From: Cherax quadricarinatus
Taxonomy: Eukaryota; Arthropoda; Malacostraca; Decapoda; Parastacidae
Assembly (NCBI RefSeq): GCF_038502225.1
Contig: NW_027196982.1
Coordinates: 1 to 64,000, forward strand
Reading direction: 5' to 3'
DNA length: 64,000 bases
The position numbers and the translations under genes were made by a program. The notes beneath the pieces were generated by a model. The model was given only the letters and a program-made list of their open reading frames with translations. It was not told where the DNA came from and did no database searches. This document shows positions 6,797 through 15,968 of the stretch, piece after piece (positions within the stretch are counted from its first letter, which is position 1; each line of letters opens with the position of its first letter).

Positions 6797-9700
6797 TTAA
6801 TAGTGGGGCATTACCAGGGCCGGGGTAATAGTGGGGCATTACCAGGGCTGGGTTAATAGTGGGACATTCCCAGGGCCGGGGTAATAGTGGGGCATTACCA
6901 GGGCTGGGTTAATAGTGGGGCATTCCCAGGGCTGGGTTAATAGTGGGGCATTACCAGGGCCGGGGTAATAGTGGGGCATTACCAGGGCCGGGGTAATAGT
7001 GGGGCATTACCAGGGCTGGGTTAATAGTGGGGCATTCCCAGGGCTGGGTTAATAGTGGGGCATTCCCAGGGCTGGGTTAATAGTGGGGCATTCCCAGGGC
7101 CGGGTTAATAGTGGGGCATTCCCAGGGCCGAGTTAATAGTGGGGCATTCCCATGGCCGGGTTAATAGTGGGACATTCTCAGGGCCGAGTTAATAGTGGGG
7201 CATTCCCAGGGCCGGGTTAATAGTGGGACATTCTCACGGCCGAGTTAATAGTTGGGCATTCCCATGGCCGGGTTAATATTGGGACATTCTCAGGGCCGGG
7301 TTAAAAGTGGGACATTCCCAGGGCCGGGTTAATAGTGGGACATTCTCATTGCCGGGTTAATAGTGGGACATTCCCAGGGCCGGGTTAATAGTGGGACAAT
7401 CTCACGGCCAAGTTAATAGTTGGGCATTCCCATGGCCGGGTTAATATTGGGACATTCTCAGGGCCGGGTTAATAGTGGGACATTCCCGGGGCCGGGTTAA
7501 TAGTGGGACATTCCCAGGGCCGGGTTAATAGTGGGACATTCCCAGGGCCGGGTTAATAGTGGGACATTCCCAGGGCCGGGTTAATAGTGGGACGTTCCCA
7601 GGGCCGGGTTAATAGTGGGACATTCCCAGGGCCGGGGTAATAGTGGGGCATTACCAGGGCTGGGTTAATAGTGGGACATTCCCGGGGCCGAGTTAATAGT
7701 GGGGCATTCCCATGGCCGGGTTAATAGTGGGACATTCTCAGGGCCGAGTTAATACTGGGGCATTCCCAGGGCCGGGTTAATAGTGGGACATTCTCACGGC
7801 CGAGTTAATAGTTGGGCATTCCCAAGGCCGGGTTAATATTGGGACATTCTCAGGGCCGGGTTAATAGTGGGACATTCCAAGGGCCGGGTTAATAGTGGGA
7901 CATTCCAAGGGCCGGGTTAATAGTGGGACATTCTCATTGCCGGGTTAATAGTGGGACATTCCCAGGGCCGGGTTAATAGTGGGACATTCTCACGGCCAAG
8001 TTAATAGTTGGGCATTCCCATGGCTGGGTTAATATTGGGACATTCTCAGGACCGGGTTAATAGTGGGACATTCCCAGGGCCGGGTTAATAGTGGGACATT
8101 CTCATTGCCGGGTTAATAGTGGGACATTCCCAGGGCCGGGTTAATAGTGGGACATTCCCAGGGCCGGGTTAATAGTGGGATGTTCCCAGGGCCGGGTTAA
8201 TAGTGGGACATTCCCAGGGCCGGGTTAATAGTGGGGCATTGCCAGGGCCGGGTTAATAGTGGGACATTCCCAGGCCGGGTTAATAGTGGGACATTCCCAG
8301 GGCCGGGTTAATAGTGGGACATTCCCAGGGCCGGGTTAATAATGGGACATTCCCAGGCCGGGATAATAGTGGGACATTCCCAGGGCCGGGTTAATAGTGG
8401 GACATTCCCAGGGCCGGGTTAATAGTGGGGCATTCCCAGGGCCGGGTTAATAGTGGGACATTCCCAGGGCCGGGTTAATAGTGGGACATTCCCAGGGCCG
8501 GGTTAATAGTGGGACGTTCCCTGGGCCGGGTTAATAGTGGGGCATTCCCAGGGCCGGGTTAATAGTGGGGCATTCCCAGGGTCGGGTTAATAGTGGGACA
8601 TTCCCAGGGTCGGGTTAATAGTGGGACATTCCCAGGGTCGGGTTAATAGTGGGACATTCCCAGGGCCGGGTTAATAGTGGGGCATTCCCAGGGCCGGGTT
8701 AATAGTGGGGCATTCCCAGGGCCGGGTTAATAGTGGGGCATTCCCAGGGCCGGGTTAATAGTGGGGCATTCCCACGGCCGGGTTAATAGTGGGGCATTCC
8801 CAGGGCCGGGTTAATAGTGGGGCATTCCCAGGGTCGGGTTAATAGTTGGACATTCCCAGGGCCGGGTTAATAGTGGGTCATTCCCAGGGCCGGGTTAATA
8901 GTGGGACATTCCCAGGGTAAGGTTAATAGGGGGACATTCCCAGGGCCGGGTTAATAGTGGGGCATTCCCAGGGCCGGGTTAATAGTGGGGCATTCCCAGG
9001 GCCGGGTTAATAGTGGGGCATTCCCAGGGCCGGGTTAATAGTGGGGCATTCCCAGGGCCGGGTTAATAGTGGGGCATTCCCAGGGCCGGGTTAATAGTGG
9101 GACATTCCCAGGGTCGGGTTAATAATGGGACATTCCCAGGGCCGGGTTAATAGTGGGGCATTCCCAGGGTCGGGTTAATAGTGGGGCATTCCCAGGGCCG
9201 GGTTAATAGTGGGGCATTCCCAGGGCCGGGTTAATAGTGGGGCATTCCCAGGGTCGGGTTAATAGTGGGGCATTCCCAGGGTCGGGTTAATAGTGGGGCA
9301 TTCCCAGGGCCGGGTTAATAGTGGGACATTCCCAGGGCTGGGTTAATAGTGGGACATTCCCAGGGTCGGGTTAATAGTGGGACATTCCCGGGCTGAGTTA
9401 ATAGTGGGACATTCCCAGGGCCGGGTTAATAGTGGGACATTCCCAGGGCCGGGTTAATAGTGGGACGTTCCCAGGGCCGGGTTAATAGTGGGACATTCCC
9501 AGGGTCGGGTTAATAGTGGGGCATTCCCAGGGTCGGGTTAATAGTGGGACATTCCCAGGGTCGGGTTAATAGTGGGACATACCCAGGGTCGGGTTAATAG
9601 TGGGACATTCCCAGGGTCAGGTTAATAGTGGGACATTCCCAGGGTCGGGTTAATAGTGGGGCATTCCCAGGGTCGGGTTAATAGTGGGGCATTCCCAGGG

Positions 9701-11022
9701 TCGGGTTAATAGTGGGACATTCCCAGGGCCGGGTTAATGGTGGGACATTCCCAGGGCCGGGTTAATGGTGGGACATTCCCAGGGCCGGGTTAATGGTGGG
9801 ACATTCCCAGGGCCGGGTTAATGGTGGGACATTCCCAGGGCCGGGTTAATGGTGGGACATTCCCAGGGCCGGGTTAATGGTGGGACATTCCCAGGGCCGG
9901 GTTAATGGTGGGACATTCCCAGGGCCGGGTTAATAGTGGGACATTCCCAGGGCCGGGTTAATGGTGGGACATTCCCAGGGCTGGGTTAATGGTGGGACAT
10001 TCCCAGGGCCGGGTTAATAGTGGGACATTCCCAGGGCCTGGTTAATGGTGGGACATTCCCAGGGCCGGGTTAATGGTGGGACATTCCCAGGGTCGGGTTA
10101 ATGGTGGGACATTCCCAGGGCCGGGTTAATAGTGTGACATTCCCAGGGCCGGGTTAATGGTGGGACATTCCCAGGGCCGGGTTAATGGTGGGACATTCCC
10201 AGGGTCGGGTTAATGGTGGGACATTCCCAGGGCCGGGTTAATGGTGGGACATTCCCAGGGCCGGGTTAATGGTGGGACATTCCCAGAGCCGGGTTAATGG
10301 TGGGACATTCCCAGGGCCGGGTTAATAGTGGGACATTCCCAGGGCCGGGTTAATAGTGGGACATTCCCAGGGCCGGGTTAATGGTGGGACATTCCCAGGG
10401 CCGGGTTAATGGTGGGACATTCCCAGGGCCGGGTTAATGGTGGGACATTCCCAGGGCCGGGTTAATAGTGGGACATTCCCAGGGCCGGGTTAATGGTGGG
10501 ACATTCCCAGGGCCGGGTTAATAGTGGGACATTCCCAGGGCGGGGTTAATGTTGGGACATTCCCAGGGCCGAGTTAATGGTGGGACATTCCCAGGCCGGG
10601 TTAATGGTGGGACATTCCCAGGGCTGGGTTAATGGTGGGACATTCCCAGGGCCGGGTTAATGTTGGGACATTCCCAGGGCCGGGTTAATGGTGGGACATT
10701 CCCAGGGCGGGGTTAATGTTGGGACATTCCCAGGGCCGGGTTAATGGTGGGACATTCCCAGGGCCGGGTTAATAGTGGGACATTCCCAGGGCTGGGTTAA
10801 TGTTGGGACATTCCCAGGGCCGGGTTAATGGTGGGACATTCCCAGGGCCGGGTTAATGGTGGGACATTCCCAGGGCTGGGTTAATGTTGGGACATTCCCA
10901 GGGCCGGGTTAATGGTGGGACATTCCCAGGGCCGGGTTAATGGTGGGACATTCCCAGGGCCGGGTTAATGGTGGGACATTCCCAGGGCCGGGTTAATGGT
11001 GGGACATTCCCAGGCCGGGTAA
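6784..11022 (+). repeat. 28-bp minisatellite, left array (~150 copies)
   Basis: Tandem units of 28 bp with core GGGACATTCCCAGGGCC followed by GGGTTAATAGT. Each unit contains GGGA-CAT-TCCC, which can form a small hairpin. Variants are regional: ATTACCAGGG units at the left edge, TTAATAGT units in the middle, and a homogenised TTAATGGT block from about 9730 to the right edge. No spacers and no coding potential. The sister array at 15969-26181 is in the opposite orientation. Confidence 0.95.
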
Positions 11023-11436
11023 AAGCCTCCTGAACCTTCAGCTCTGACTTTTTTTTTTTGTTTTTTGGCTTTTGACGAGCTTAAATACTAGAACTTATGA
11101 TGATGTTTATTATTCTGATTTCTAGAATTCAAAGTAATAAATAACATTATGAATTCGTATTTTTTTTATTTAATATGAAACAAGTATTTTTGACTATACA
11201 TTGTCTGTAATTTTGATGTTGTTTATTGTTCAGTCGAATGGTGCTGAAGCTTCAGCTTGCTCAGTACTTTTCTTAGGGCCCTGGACATGCATGTATTCTC
11301 ATGTCACAGTGTGTGTCTGTCACTGTCATGTCACTGGAAACTTTTGAAGTGTAACTGAATATTTGTCATTATTTGAATAAACCTTTAGGAGACAAAACCA
11401 CGAAATATGAGGAGCTGTATATCCACAACTTAGAGC
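11023..11436. other. Non-repetitive spacer between left array and inverted arm
   Basis: AT-rich sequence with poly-T; no ORF, RNA or element recognised. It has no counterpart on the right side, where the array touches the arm directly. Confidence 0.5.
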
Positions 11437-11741
11437 CTCATCAGCTGAAGAGGATCTCCGTTGGCAGTCAGAAAAAATATTCAGCTCAAATTTAGTGTTT
11501 CTTCTTGTGGATAGATTTACATGTCAGTATATATTAGATATGCAATGTGAGGTATGCAGTGTAAGGTAATTAAATTCCAAACGTGTTCGTGGTATCTCAA
11601 AGAACAGAGCGACTCGTATTTTGTTTCATCTGTTTAACGATCAGGCTTATGAGTAGAAATAGGAAGGGTGTCTCGCTCAGCTAACAAAGGATCAAGCCTT
11701 GCATTTAATCATCCACATGGGTTTAGCGCTTAATGTGAATT

Positions 11742-11881
11742 GTTAAGTAAAAGTACACTAATGTGACATTTTATCTTGGCAACGTTTCACTCTCCAGGAG
11801 CGAAACGTTGCCACAATAAAATATCACAGTAGTTGCATTTGTGTCCTTTTACTTAATATATTGTAGGTAATTCTACCAATA
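11742..11881. mobile_element. Collapsed family D ribozyme element, 12-bp TSD
   Basis: A 140-bp insert flanked by TTAATGTGAATT (11730-11741) and TTAACGTGAATT (11882-11893). The two ribozyme halves face each other, but the centre, including the cores, is gone. What is left is a hairpin (11778-11812) of GGCAACGTTTC pairing with GAAACGTTGCC. The same structure occurs inverted at 15582-15616. Confidence 0.65.
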
Positions 11882-12083
11882 TTAACGTGAATTATTTATT
11901 TATGTGATAGAGAGACCACGAGAACGTAATGATTCTTCTTAAGTTTCACTGTGATTAAATCGCATATTAAGGTATCACTTTTTTCCTGCGACCTTATTGT
12001 TGTCAATAAAGGATCACGGGACCTGACCTCCCAACATCTGAGTTCTTACCTCTTCTAGTGACCTACGTCTCACCTCTTGGCGC

Positions 12084-12090
12084 TATATAA
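12084..12090 (+). promoter_or_regulatory. TATA-like box, family A unit
   Basis: GCTATATAAGGCTCC lies about 150 bases upstream of the hammerhead at 12237. The same box with small changes occurs at 12444, 14235 and, inverted, 15303. Confidence 0.45.
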
Positions 12091-12236
12091 GGCTCCATCC
12101 TGTCACTTCATATTGTTTCAGACAACGGAACAATGCTCTTCTCCAGACTGAGGGACTGACCACCTCAAAACTTTAAGGGTGATGGACTGATTACATCGTC
12201 TTCAAGTATCTTCTGCTTCTATCAACTTTTCTGTAC

Positions 12237-12275
12237 TCGACTGAAGAAGCCTACTGTGTAGGCGAAACGTTTCGA
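12237..12275 (+). ncRNA. Hammerhead ribozyme, family A
   Basis: Stem I TCGA/TCGA, core CTGAAGA, stem II GCCTAC/GTAGGC with a TGT loop, then GAAACGTT; predicted cleavage after T12271. Followed by AATAAAG and ATACC. It is 366 bases upstream of the next copy in the same orientation. Confidence 0.75.
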
Positions 12276-12443
12276 AATAAAGATACCTAACTGTTGCATA
12301 TGTGTCTTACCTAACAACCTGTCGTTATTTTATACCATTTTAATGTTCAATGAAGGATCACATTGTACTGCATATGCGTTTATATTTCCTCTCAATGTCT
12401 ACATTCTTACTCTACTAGTGACCTACGTCTCACCTCATGGCGC

Positions 12444-12450
12444 TATAAAA
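12444..12450 (+). promoter_or_regulatory. TATA-like box, family A unit
   Basis: GCTATAAAAGGCTCC, same position relative to its ribozyme (12603) as the 12084 box. Confidence 0.45.
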
Positions 12451-12602
12451 GGCTCCATCCTATCACTTCAACTCCATATTATTCCAGACAATGGAACAAT
12501 ACTCTTCTCCAGACTGAGGGACTGACCACCTCAAAACTTTAAGGGTGATGGACTGATTACATCGTCTTCAAGTCTCTTCTGCTTCTATCAACTTTGCTGT
12601 AC

Positions 12603-12641
12603 TCGACTGAAGAAGCCTACTATGTAGGCGAAACGTTTCGA
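12603..12641 (+). ncRNA. Hammerhead ribozyme, family A
   Basis: Identical layout to the copy at 12237 except for the stem II loop (TAT for TGT). Predicted cleavage after T12637. A transcript crossing both sites would give a 366-nt monomer. Confidence 0.75.
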
Positions 12642-12681
12642 AATAAAGATACCTAACTGTTGCATATGTGTCTTACCTAAA

Positions 12682-13220
12682 CAACATTTATGTAAATTAC
12701 CTAGGGTAACCCCCCCCCCAAAAAAAAAAAAAGTCACAGTACTGCTGATTGGGGACAGGCTGATTTAAAGAGAAATACTGACTGAATATATGTGCCCATG
12801 GGAGTGCATGACCCAACGACCCACTAGTCTAAAGCCAAGTGCTCTCATTATTCCCCGCCCTCCCTCACTGGAGACTAGGCTAACACAACATGCGTACCCA
12901 TGGCATCACACGAAACTCAAACCAAAATAAACATTTATCTTCACCCTTGAACCAGAATTCTATATATATATGAAGAATACACCCTTGCATAAAAACAGCC
13001 AGTTAGTTTACTGAACATTACCAGAAAATTAAAAAAAAAAATTATTTCAGGGGACACTAAGCTAAATTATGCAATCCTATAAAAAAGTATGTACGTACTT
13101 TAAACCACAAATAAACCATTTAAAAAAACAGGCCGTCTCACGCCTGGAAGCATGGTGTCTGGGGAAATCAGACAGCATTCAATTCTGCACTTATATCATG
13201 CATTATGCAAGGATGGGGAT
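12682..13220. other. Unassigned spacer with homopolymers
   Basis: Contains a C-run followed by an A-run near 12710-12732 and an AT repeat near 12961. No gene or element recognised. Confidence 0.4.
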
Positions 13221-13625
13221 GAACATAAGAATGGAGGAACACTGCAGAAGGCCTACTGGCCTATACAAGGCAGGTCCTTATCAAAATGACCTCCACCCAA
13301 AGCTACCCAAGAATGTACTTCCGTACCCAATGACAAATCAAACCCAGCCCCTCCCACTCATATATTTGTCCAATCTCTTTTTAAAGCTGCCCAAAGTCCT
13401 AGCCTCGATCACCCTACTGGGAAGACTGTTCCACGTATCCACAACTCTGTTAGAAAACCAGTACTTACCTATGTCATTCCTAAATCTAAAGTTATCCAAT
13501 TTAAATCCATTATTCCTGGTTCTTACCTGATTCGACACCCTAAGTACTTTATTAATATCTCCTTTGTTTATGTCCGTCATCCACTTATACACTTCAATGA
13601 TATCTTCCCTCATGAACTCGAGTAG
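13221..13625 (-). pseudogene. CR1 LINE 3' end, 5'-truncated
   Basis: Minus-strand frame includes REDIIEVYKWMTDINKGD, NNGFKLDNFRFRNDIGKYW and SNRVVDTWNSLPSRVIEART, then the 3' UTR ending in TTCTTATGTTC at 13221. It is the ORF2 C-terminus of the CR1 family seen at 34608-35999. Its upstream end abuts a family C ribozyme element. Confidence 0.8.
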
Positions 13626-13638
13626 GTTGTGTAAGAAT

Positions 13639-13655
13639 GGTATATAATACCGACA
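13639..13655 (-). other. Post-ribozyme stem-loop TGTC-GGTAT/ATACC (family C)
   Basis: Minus strand: TGTC, then GGTAT, TAT loop and ATACC; perfect five-pair hairpin. Confidence 0.5.
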
Positions 13656-13696
13656 AGATGAAATTAAGACACATGTGCAACATCTGGGTATCTTTA

Positions 13697-13735
13697 TTGT
13701 AGACGTTTCGTCATCCAGTGACTTTATCAATACAA
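13697..13735 (-). ncRNA. Hammerhead ribozyme, family C with compensated stem II
   Basis: Minus strand: stem I TTGTA/TACAA, core TTGATAA, then stem II GTCA/TGAC where other family C copies have GCCA/TGGC. The C-G to U-A change is on both sides, so pairing is kept. Then GAAACGTC. Confidence 0.65.
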
Positions 13736-13769
13736 ATTCTAGGACATAATTTGAAGACAGTAGAACTAT

Positions 13770-13810
13770 CTATACCCCCGGCCGGGATTGAACCCGCGGT
13801 CATAGAGAGT
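13770..13810 (-). mobile_element. tRNA 3'-half-like insert with 12-bp duplication
   Basis: A 41-bp piece flanked by exact CAGTAGAACTAT (13758-13769 and 13811-13822). On the minus strand it contains GCGGGTTCAATCCCGG, which fits a tRNA T-arm and the polymerase III B box, followed by CGGGGGTATAG. The D-arm and anticodon arm are missing, so it is not a tRNA gene. It may be a 5'-truncated tRNA-derived SINE or a copied tRNA fragment. Confidence 0.6.
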
Positions 13811-13993
13811 CAGTAGAACTATATACAGAAGATGAGGTAATCAGTCCCTCAACCTAGGAGTATGAAACAATATTGTTTCATACTATGGAACAATGTTCTT
13901 CTCCAGACTGAGGGACTGACCACCTCAAAACTTTAAGGGTGATGGACTGATTACATCTTCAAGTATCTTCTGCTTCTATCAACTTTTCTGTAC

Positions 13994-14032
13994 TCGACTG
14001 AAGAAGCCTACTGTGTAGGCGAAACGTTTCGA
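13994..14032 (+). ncRNA. Hammerhead ribozyme, family A
   Basis: Stem I TCGA/TCGA, core CTGAAGA, stem II GCCTAC/GTAGGC, GAAACGTT; predicted cleavage after T14028. Its unit is 5'-truncated and lacks the TATA-like box. Confidence 0.75.
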
Positions 14033-14067
14033 AATAAAGATACCTAACTGTTGCATATGTGTCTTAC

Positions 14068-14083
14068 CTAACAATCTGTCGGT
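14068..14083 (+). other. Post-ribozyme stem-loop TGTC-GGTAT/ATACC (family A)
   Basis: TGTC, GGTAT, TTT loop, ATACC. The same hairpin closes the next unit at 14479-14494. Confidence 0.5.
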
Positions 14084-14234
14084 ATTTTATACCATTTTAA
14101 TGTTCATTCTGTCAGACACTGCAACACAAGGGTATCTTGGTACAGACCATCAACTTCGACCTCTACTAGTGAGAACGGCTGGGTTTGAGAGGGACCTGCC
14201 CTCCCAAAGCAACCTACGTCTCACCTCCTGGCAC

Positions 14235-14242
14235 TATATAAA
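14235..14242 (+). promoter_or_regulatory. TATA-like box, family A unit
   Basis: CACTATATAAAGGCTCC, about 160 bases upstream of the hammerhead at 14395; the best TATA consensus among the family A copies. Confidence 0.5.
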
Positions 14243-14394
14243 GGCTCCATCCTGTCACTTCAACTTCATATTGTTTCAGACAACAGAACAATGCTCTTCT
14301 CCAGACTGAGGGACTGACCACCTCAAAACTTTAAGGGTGATGGACTGATTACATCGTCTTCAAGTATCTTCTGCTTCTATCAACTTTTCTGTAC

Positions 14395-14433
14395 TCGACT
14401 GAAGAAGCCTACTGTGTAGGCGAAACGTTTCGA
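14395..14433 (+). ncRNA. Hammerhead ribozyme, family A
   Basis: Stem I TCGA/TCGA, core CTGAAGA, stem II GCCTAC/GTAGGC, GAAACGTT; predicted cleavage after T14429, 401 bases after the previous site. Confidence 0.75.
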
Positions 14434-14516
14434 AATAAAGATACCTAACTGTTGCATATGTGTCTTACCTAACAATCTGTCGGTATTTTATACCATTTTA
14501 ATGTTCTTTTCTGTAC

Positions 14517-14555
14517 TCGACTGAAGAAGCCTACTGTGTAGGCGAAACGTTTCGA
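14517..14555 (+). ncRNA. Hammerhead ribozyme, family A (short unit)
   Basis: Same sequence as the copy at 14395 but in a unit cut short just upstream of the ribozyme (122-base spacing). Predicted cleavage after T14551. Confidence 0.75.
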
Positions 14556-14691
14556 AATAAAGATACCTAACTGTTGCATATGTGTCTTACCTAACAACCT
14601 GTCGGTATTTTATACCATTTTAATGTTCAATTAGGAGGAGGTGCGAAGAGCACCATAGTCGTGGAGAGTCTCCACGACTATGTCCTAGAAT

Positions 14692-14730
14692 TTGTATTGA
14701 TAAAGCCACTGGATGGCGAAACGTCTACAA
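14692..14730 (+). ncRNA. Hammerhead ribozyme, family C
   Basis: Stem I TTGTA/TACAA, core TTGATAA (U3-A8), stem II GCCA/TGGC, GAAACGTC. It directly follows a 12-bp-arm hairpin (CATAGTCGTGGA/TCCACGACTATG, 14654-14682) that is the centre of a family C palindrome. Confidence 0.6.
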
Positions 14731-14745
14731 TAAAGATACCCAGAT

Positions 14746-14998
14746 GTAGGTTCTGCTTACCATGGACCAACTGAACAAGTACAGCTATGTTAATATTAAC
14801 AGAATGAAGACTCATACGCACCATCGAGACACTCAATGATTTGCGACATTTCGTCATTGTCGATTTCACCAATTATGATTGATCAAGCAATCAGTGACGA
14901 AACGTCGTTAATGTCTTGATTGTGCATGTCATACTCCCATAACATGGACCAGGACTACTGCAATGGTCCTGTGTACGTTTATTTTGCGGTAAGTCAAT
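14746..14998. other. Spacer with a possible divergent ribozyme-like motif
   Basis: At about 14868-14910 the sequence has GATTGATCAAGCAATC and GACGAAACGTC, echoing the palindromic GAAACGT of the hammerheads. The core (TTGATCA) and stem I do not fit, so I do not call it a ribozyme. Nothing else recognised. Confidence 0.3.
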
Positions 14999-15112
14999 GG
15001 AAATATAAACGCATATGCAGTACAATGTGATCCTTCATTGAACATTAAAATGGTATAAAATACCGACAGGTTGTTAGGTAAGACACATATGCAACAGTTA
15101 GGTATCTTTATT

Positions 15113-15151
15113 TCGAAACGTTTCGTCTACACAGTAGGCTTCTTCAGTCGA
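15113..15151 (-). ncRNA. Hammerhead ribozyme, family A (minus strand)
   Basis: Minus strand: stem I TCGA/TCGA, core CTGAAGA, stem II GCCTAC against GTAGAC (one mismatch), then GAAACGTT. It is the mirror copy of the ribozyme at 12237. Confidence 0.7.
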
Positions 15152-15581
15152 GTACAGAAAAGTTGATAGAAGCAGAAGATACTTGAAGACGATGTAATCA
15201 GTCCATCACCCTTAAAGTTTTGAGGTGGTCAGTCCCTCAGTCTGGAGAAGAGCATTGTTCCATAGTATGAAACAATATGGAGATGAAGTGACAGGATGGA
15301 GCCTTATATAGCGCCAAGAGGTGAGACGTAGGTCACTAGAAGAGGTAAGAACTCAGATGTTGGGAGGTCAGGTCCCGTGATCCTTTATTGACAACAATAA
15401 GGTCGCAGGAAAAAAGTGATACCTTAATATGCAATTTAATCACAGTGAAACTTAAGAAGAATCATTACGTTCTCGTGGTCTCTCTATCACATAAATAAAT
15501 AATTCACGTTAATATTGGTAGAATTACCTACAATATATTAAGTAAAAGGACACAAATGCAACTACTGTGATATTTTATTGT

Positions 15582-15616
15582 GGTAACGTTTCGCTCCTGG
15601 AGAGTGAAACGTTGCC
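15582..15616 (-). repeat. Collapsed family D hairpin, mirror copy
   Basis: GGTAACGTTTCGCTCC followed by GGAGAGTGAAACGTTGCC; the two GAAACGTT ends face each other with the ribozyme cores deleted. Counterpart of 11778-11812. Confidence 0.65.
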
Positions 15617-15968
15617 ACGATAAAATGTCACATTAGTGTCCTTTTACTTAACAATTCACATTAAGCGCTAAACCCATGTGGATGATTAAATGCAAGGCTT
15701 GATCCTTTGTTAGCTGAGCGAGACACCCTTCCTATTTCTACTCATAAGCCTGATCGTTAAACAGATGAAACAAAATACGAGTCGCTCTGTTCTTTGAGAT
15801 ACCACGAACGCGTTTGGAATTTAATTACCTTACACTGCATACCTCACATTGCATATCTAATATATACTGACATGTAAATCTATCCACAAGAAGAAACACT
15901 AAATTTGAGCTGAATATTTTTTCTGACTGCCAACGGAGATCCTCTTCAGCTGATGAGGCTCTAAGTTG

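Larger units (their letters stand above)
11437..12390 (+). repeat. Left arm of ~0.95 kb inverted repeat
   Basis: This segment recurs as a reverse complement at 14999-15969, with only a few small differences (for example around 12110-12130). It holds a collapsed family D insert and one family A ribozyme unit. Together with the two minisatellite arrays the arms form a ~19 kb mirror-like structure. Confidence 0.85.
13626..13862 (-). mobile_element. Family C ribozyme element, partial, with tRNA-like insert
   Basis: On the minus strand it ends with the GGTATTATATACC hairpin; a hammerhead lies at 13697-13735 and the sequence then matches the arm of the 3305-3692 element. A 41-bp tRNA-like piece interrupts it at 13770. 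Confidence 0.65.
14104..14508 (+). mobile_element. Complete family A ribozyme unit
   Basis: The unit runs from just after one terminal hairpin to just after the next. It contains a TATATAAA box at 14235, the GGGACTGACCACCTC segment, the hammerhead at 14395-14433 and the terminal hairpin at 14479-14494. It lies head to tail with units at 13870 and 14509. No protein is encoded. Confidence 0.65.

Noticed and set aside
6784..11022. Telomere-like repeat because of GGGTTAA in each unit
   Set aside because: The unit is 28 bp, not 5-6 bp; no TTAGG or TTAGGG run is present, and the arrays are internal and in opposite orientations.
13770..13810. tRNA gene
   Set aside because: Only the T-arm and 3' side are present; there is no D-arm, anticodon arm or acceptor 5' strand, and the piece is bounded by an insertion duplication.
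14868..14910. Sixth hammerhead subfamily at the GACGAAACGTC motif
   Set aside because: The core would read TTGATCA with no 3-8 pair, and stems I and II do not form. The resemblance is limited to the palindrome.
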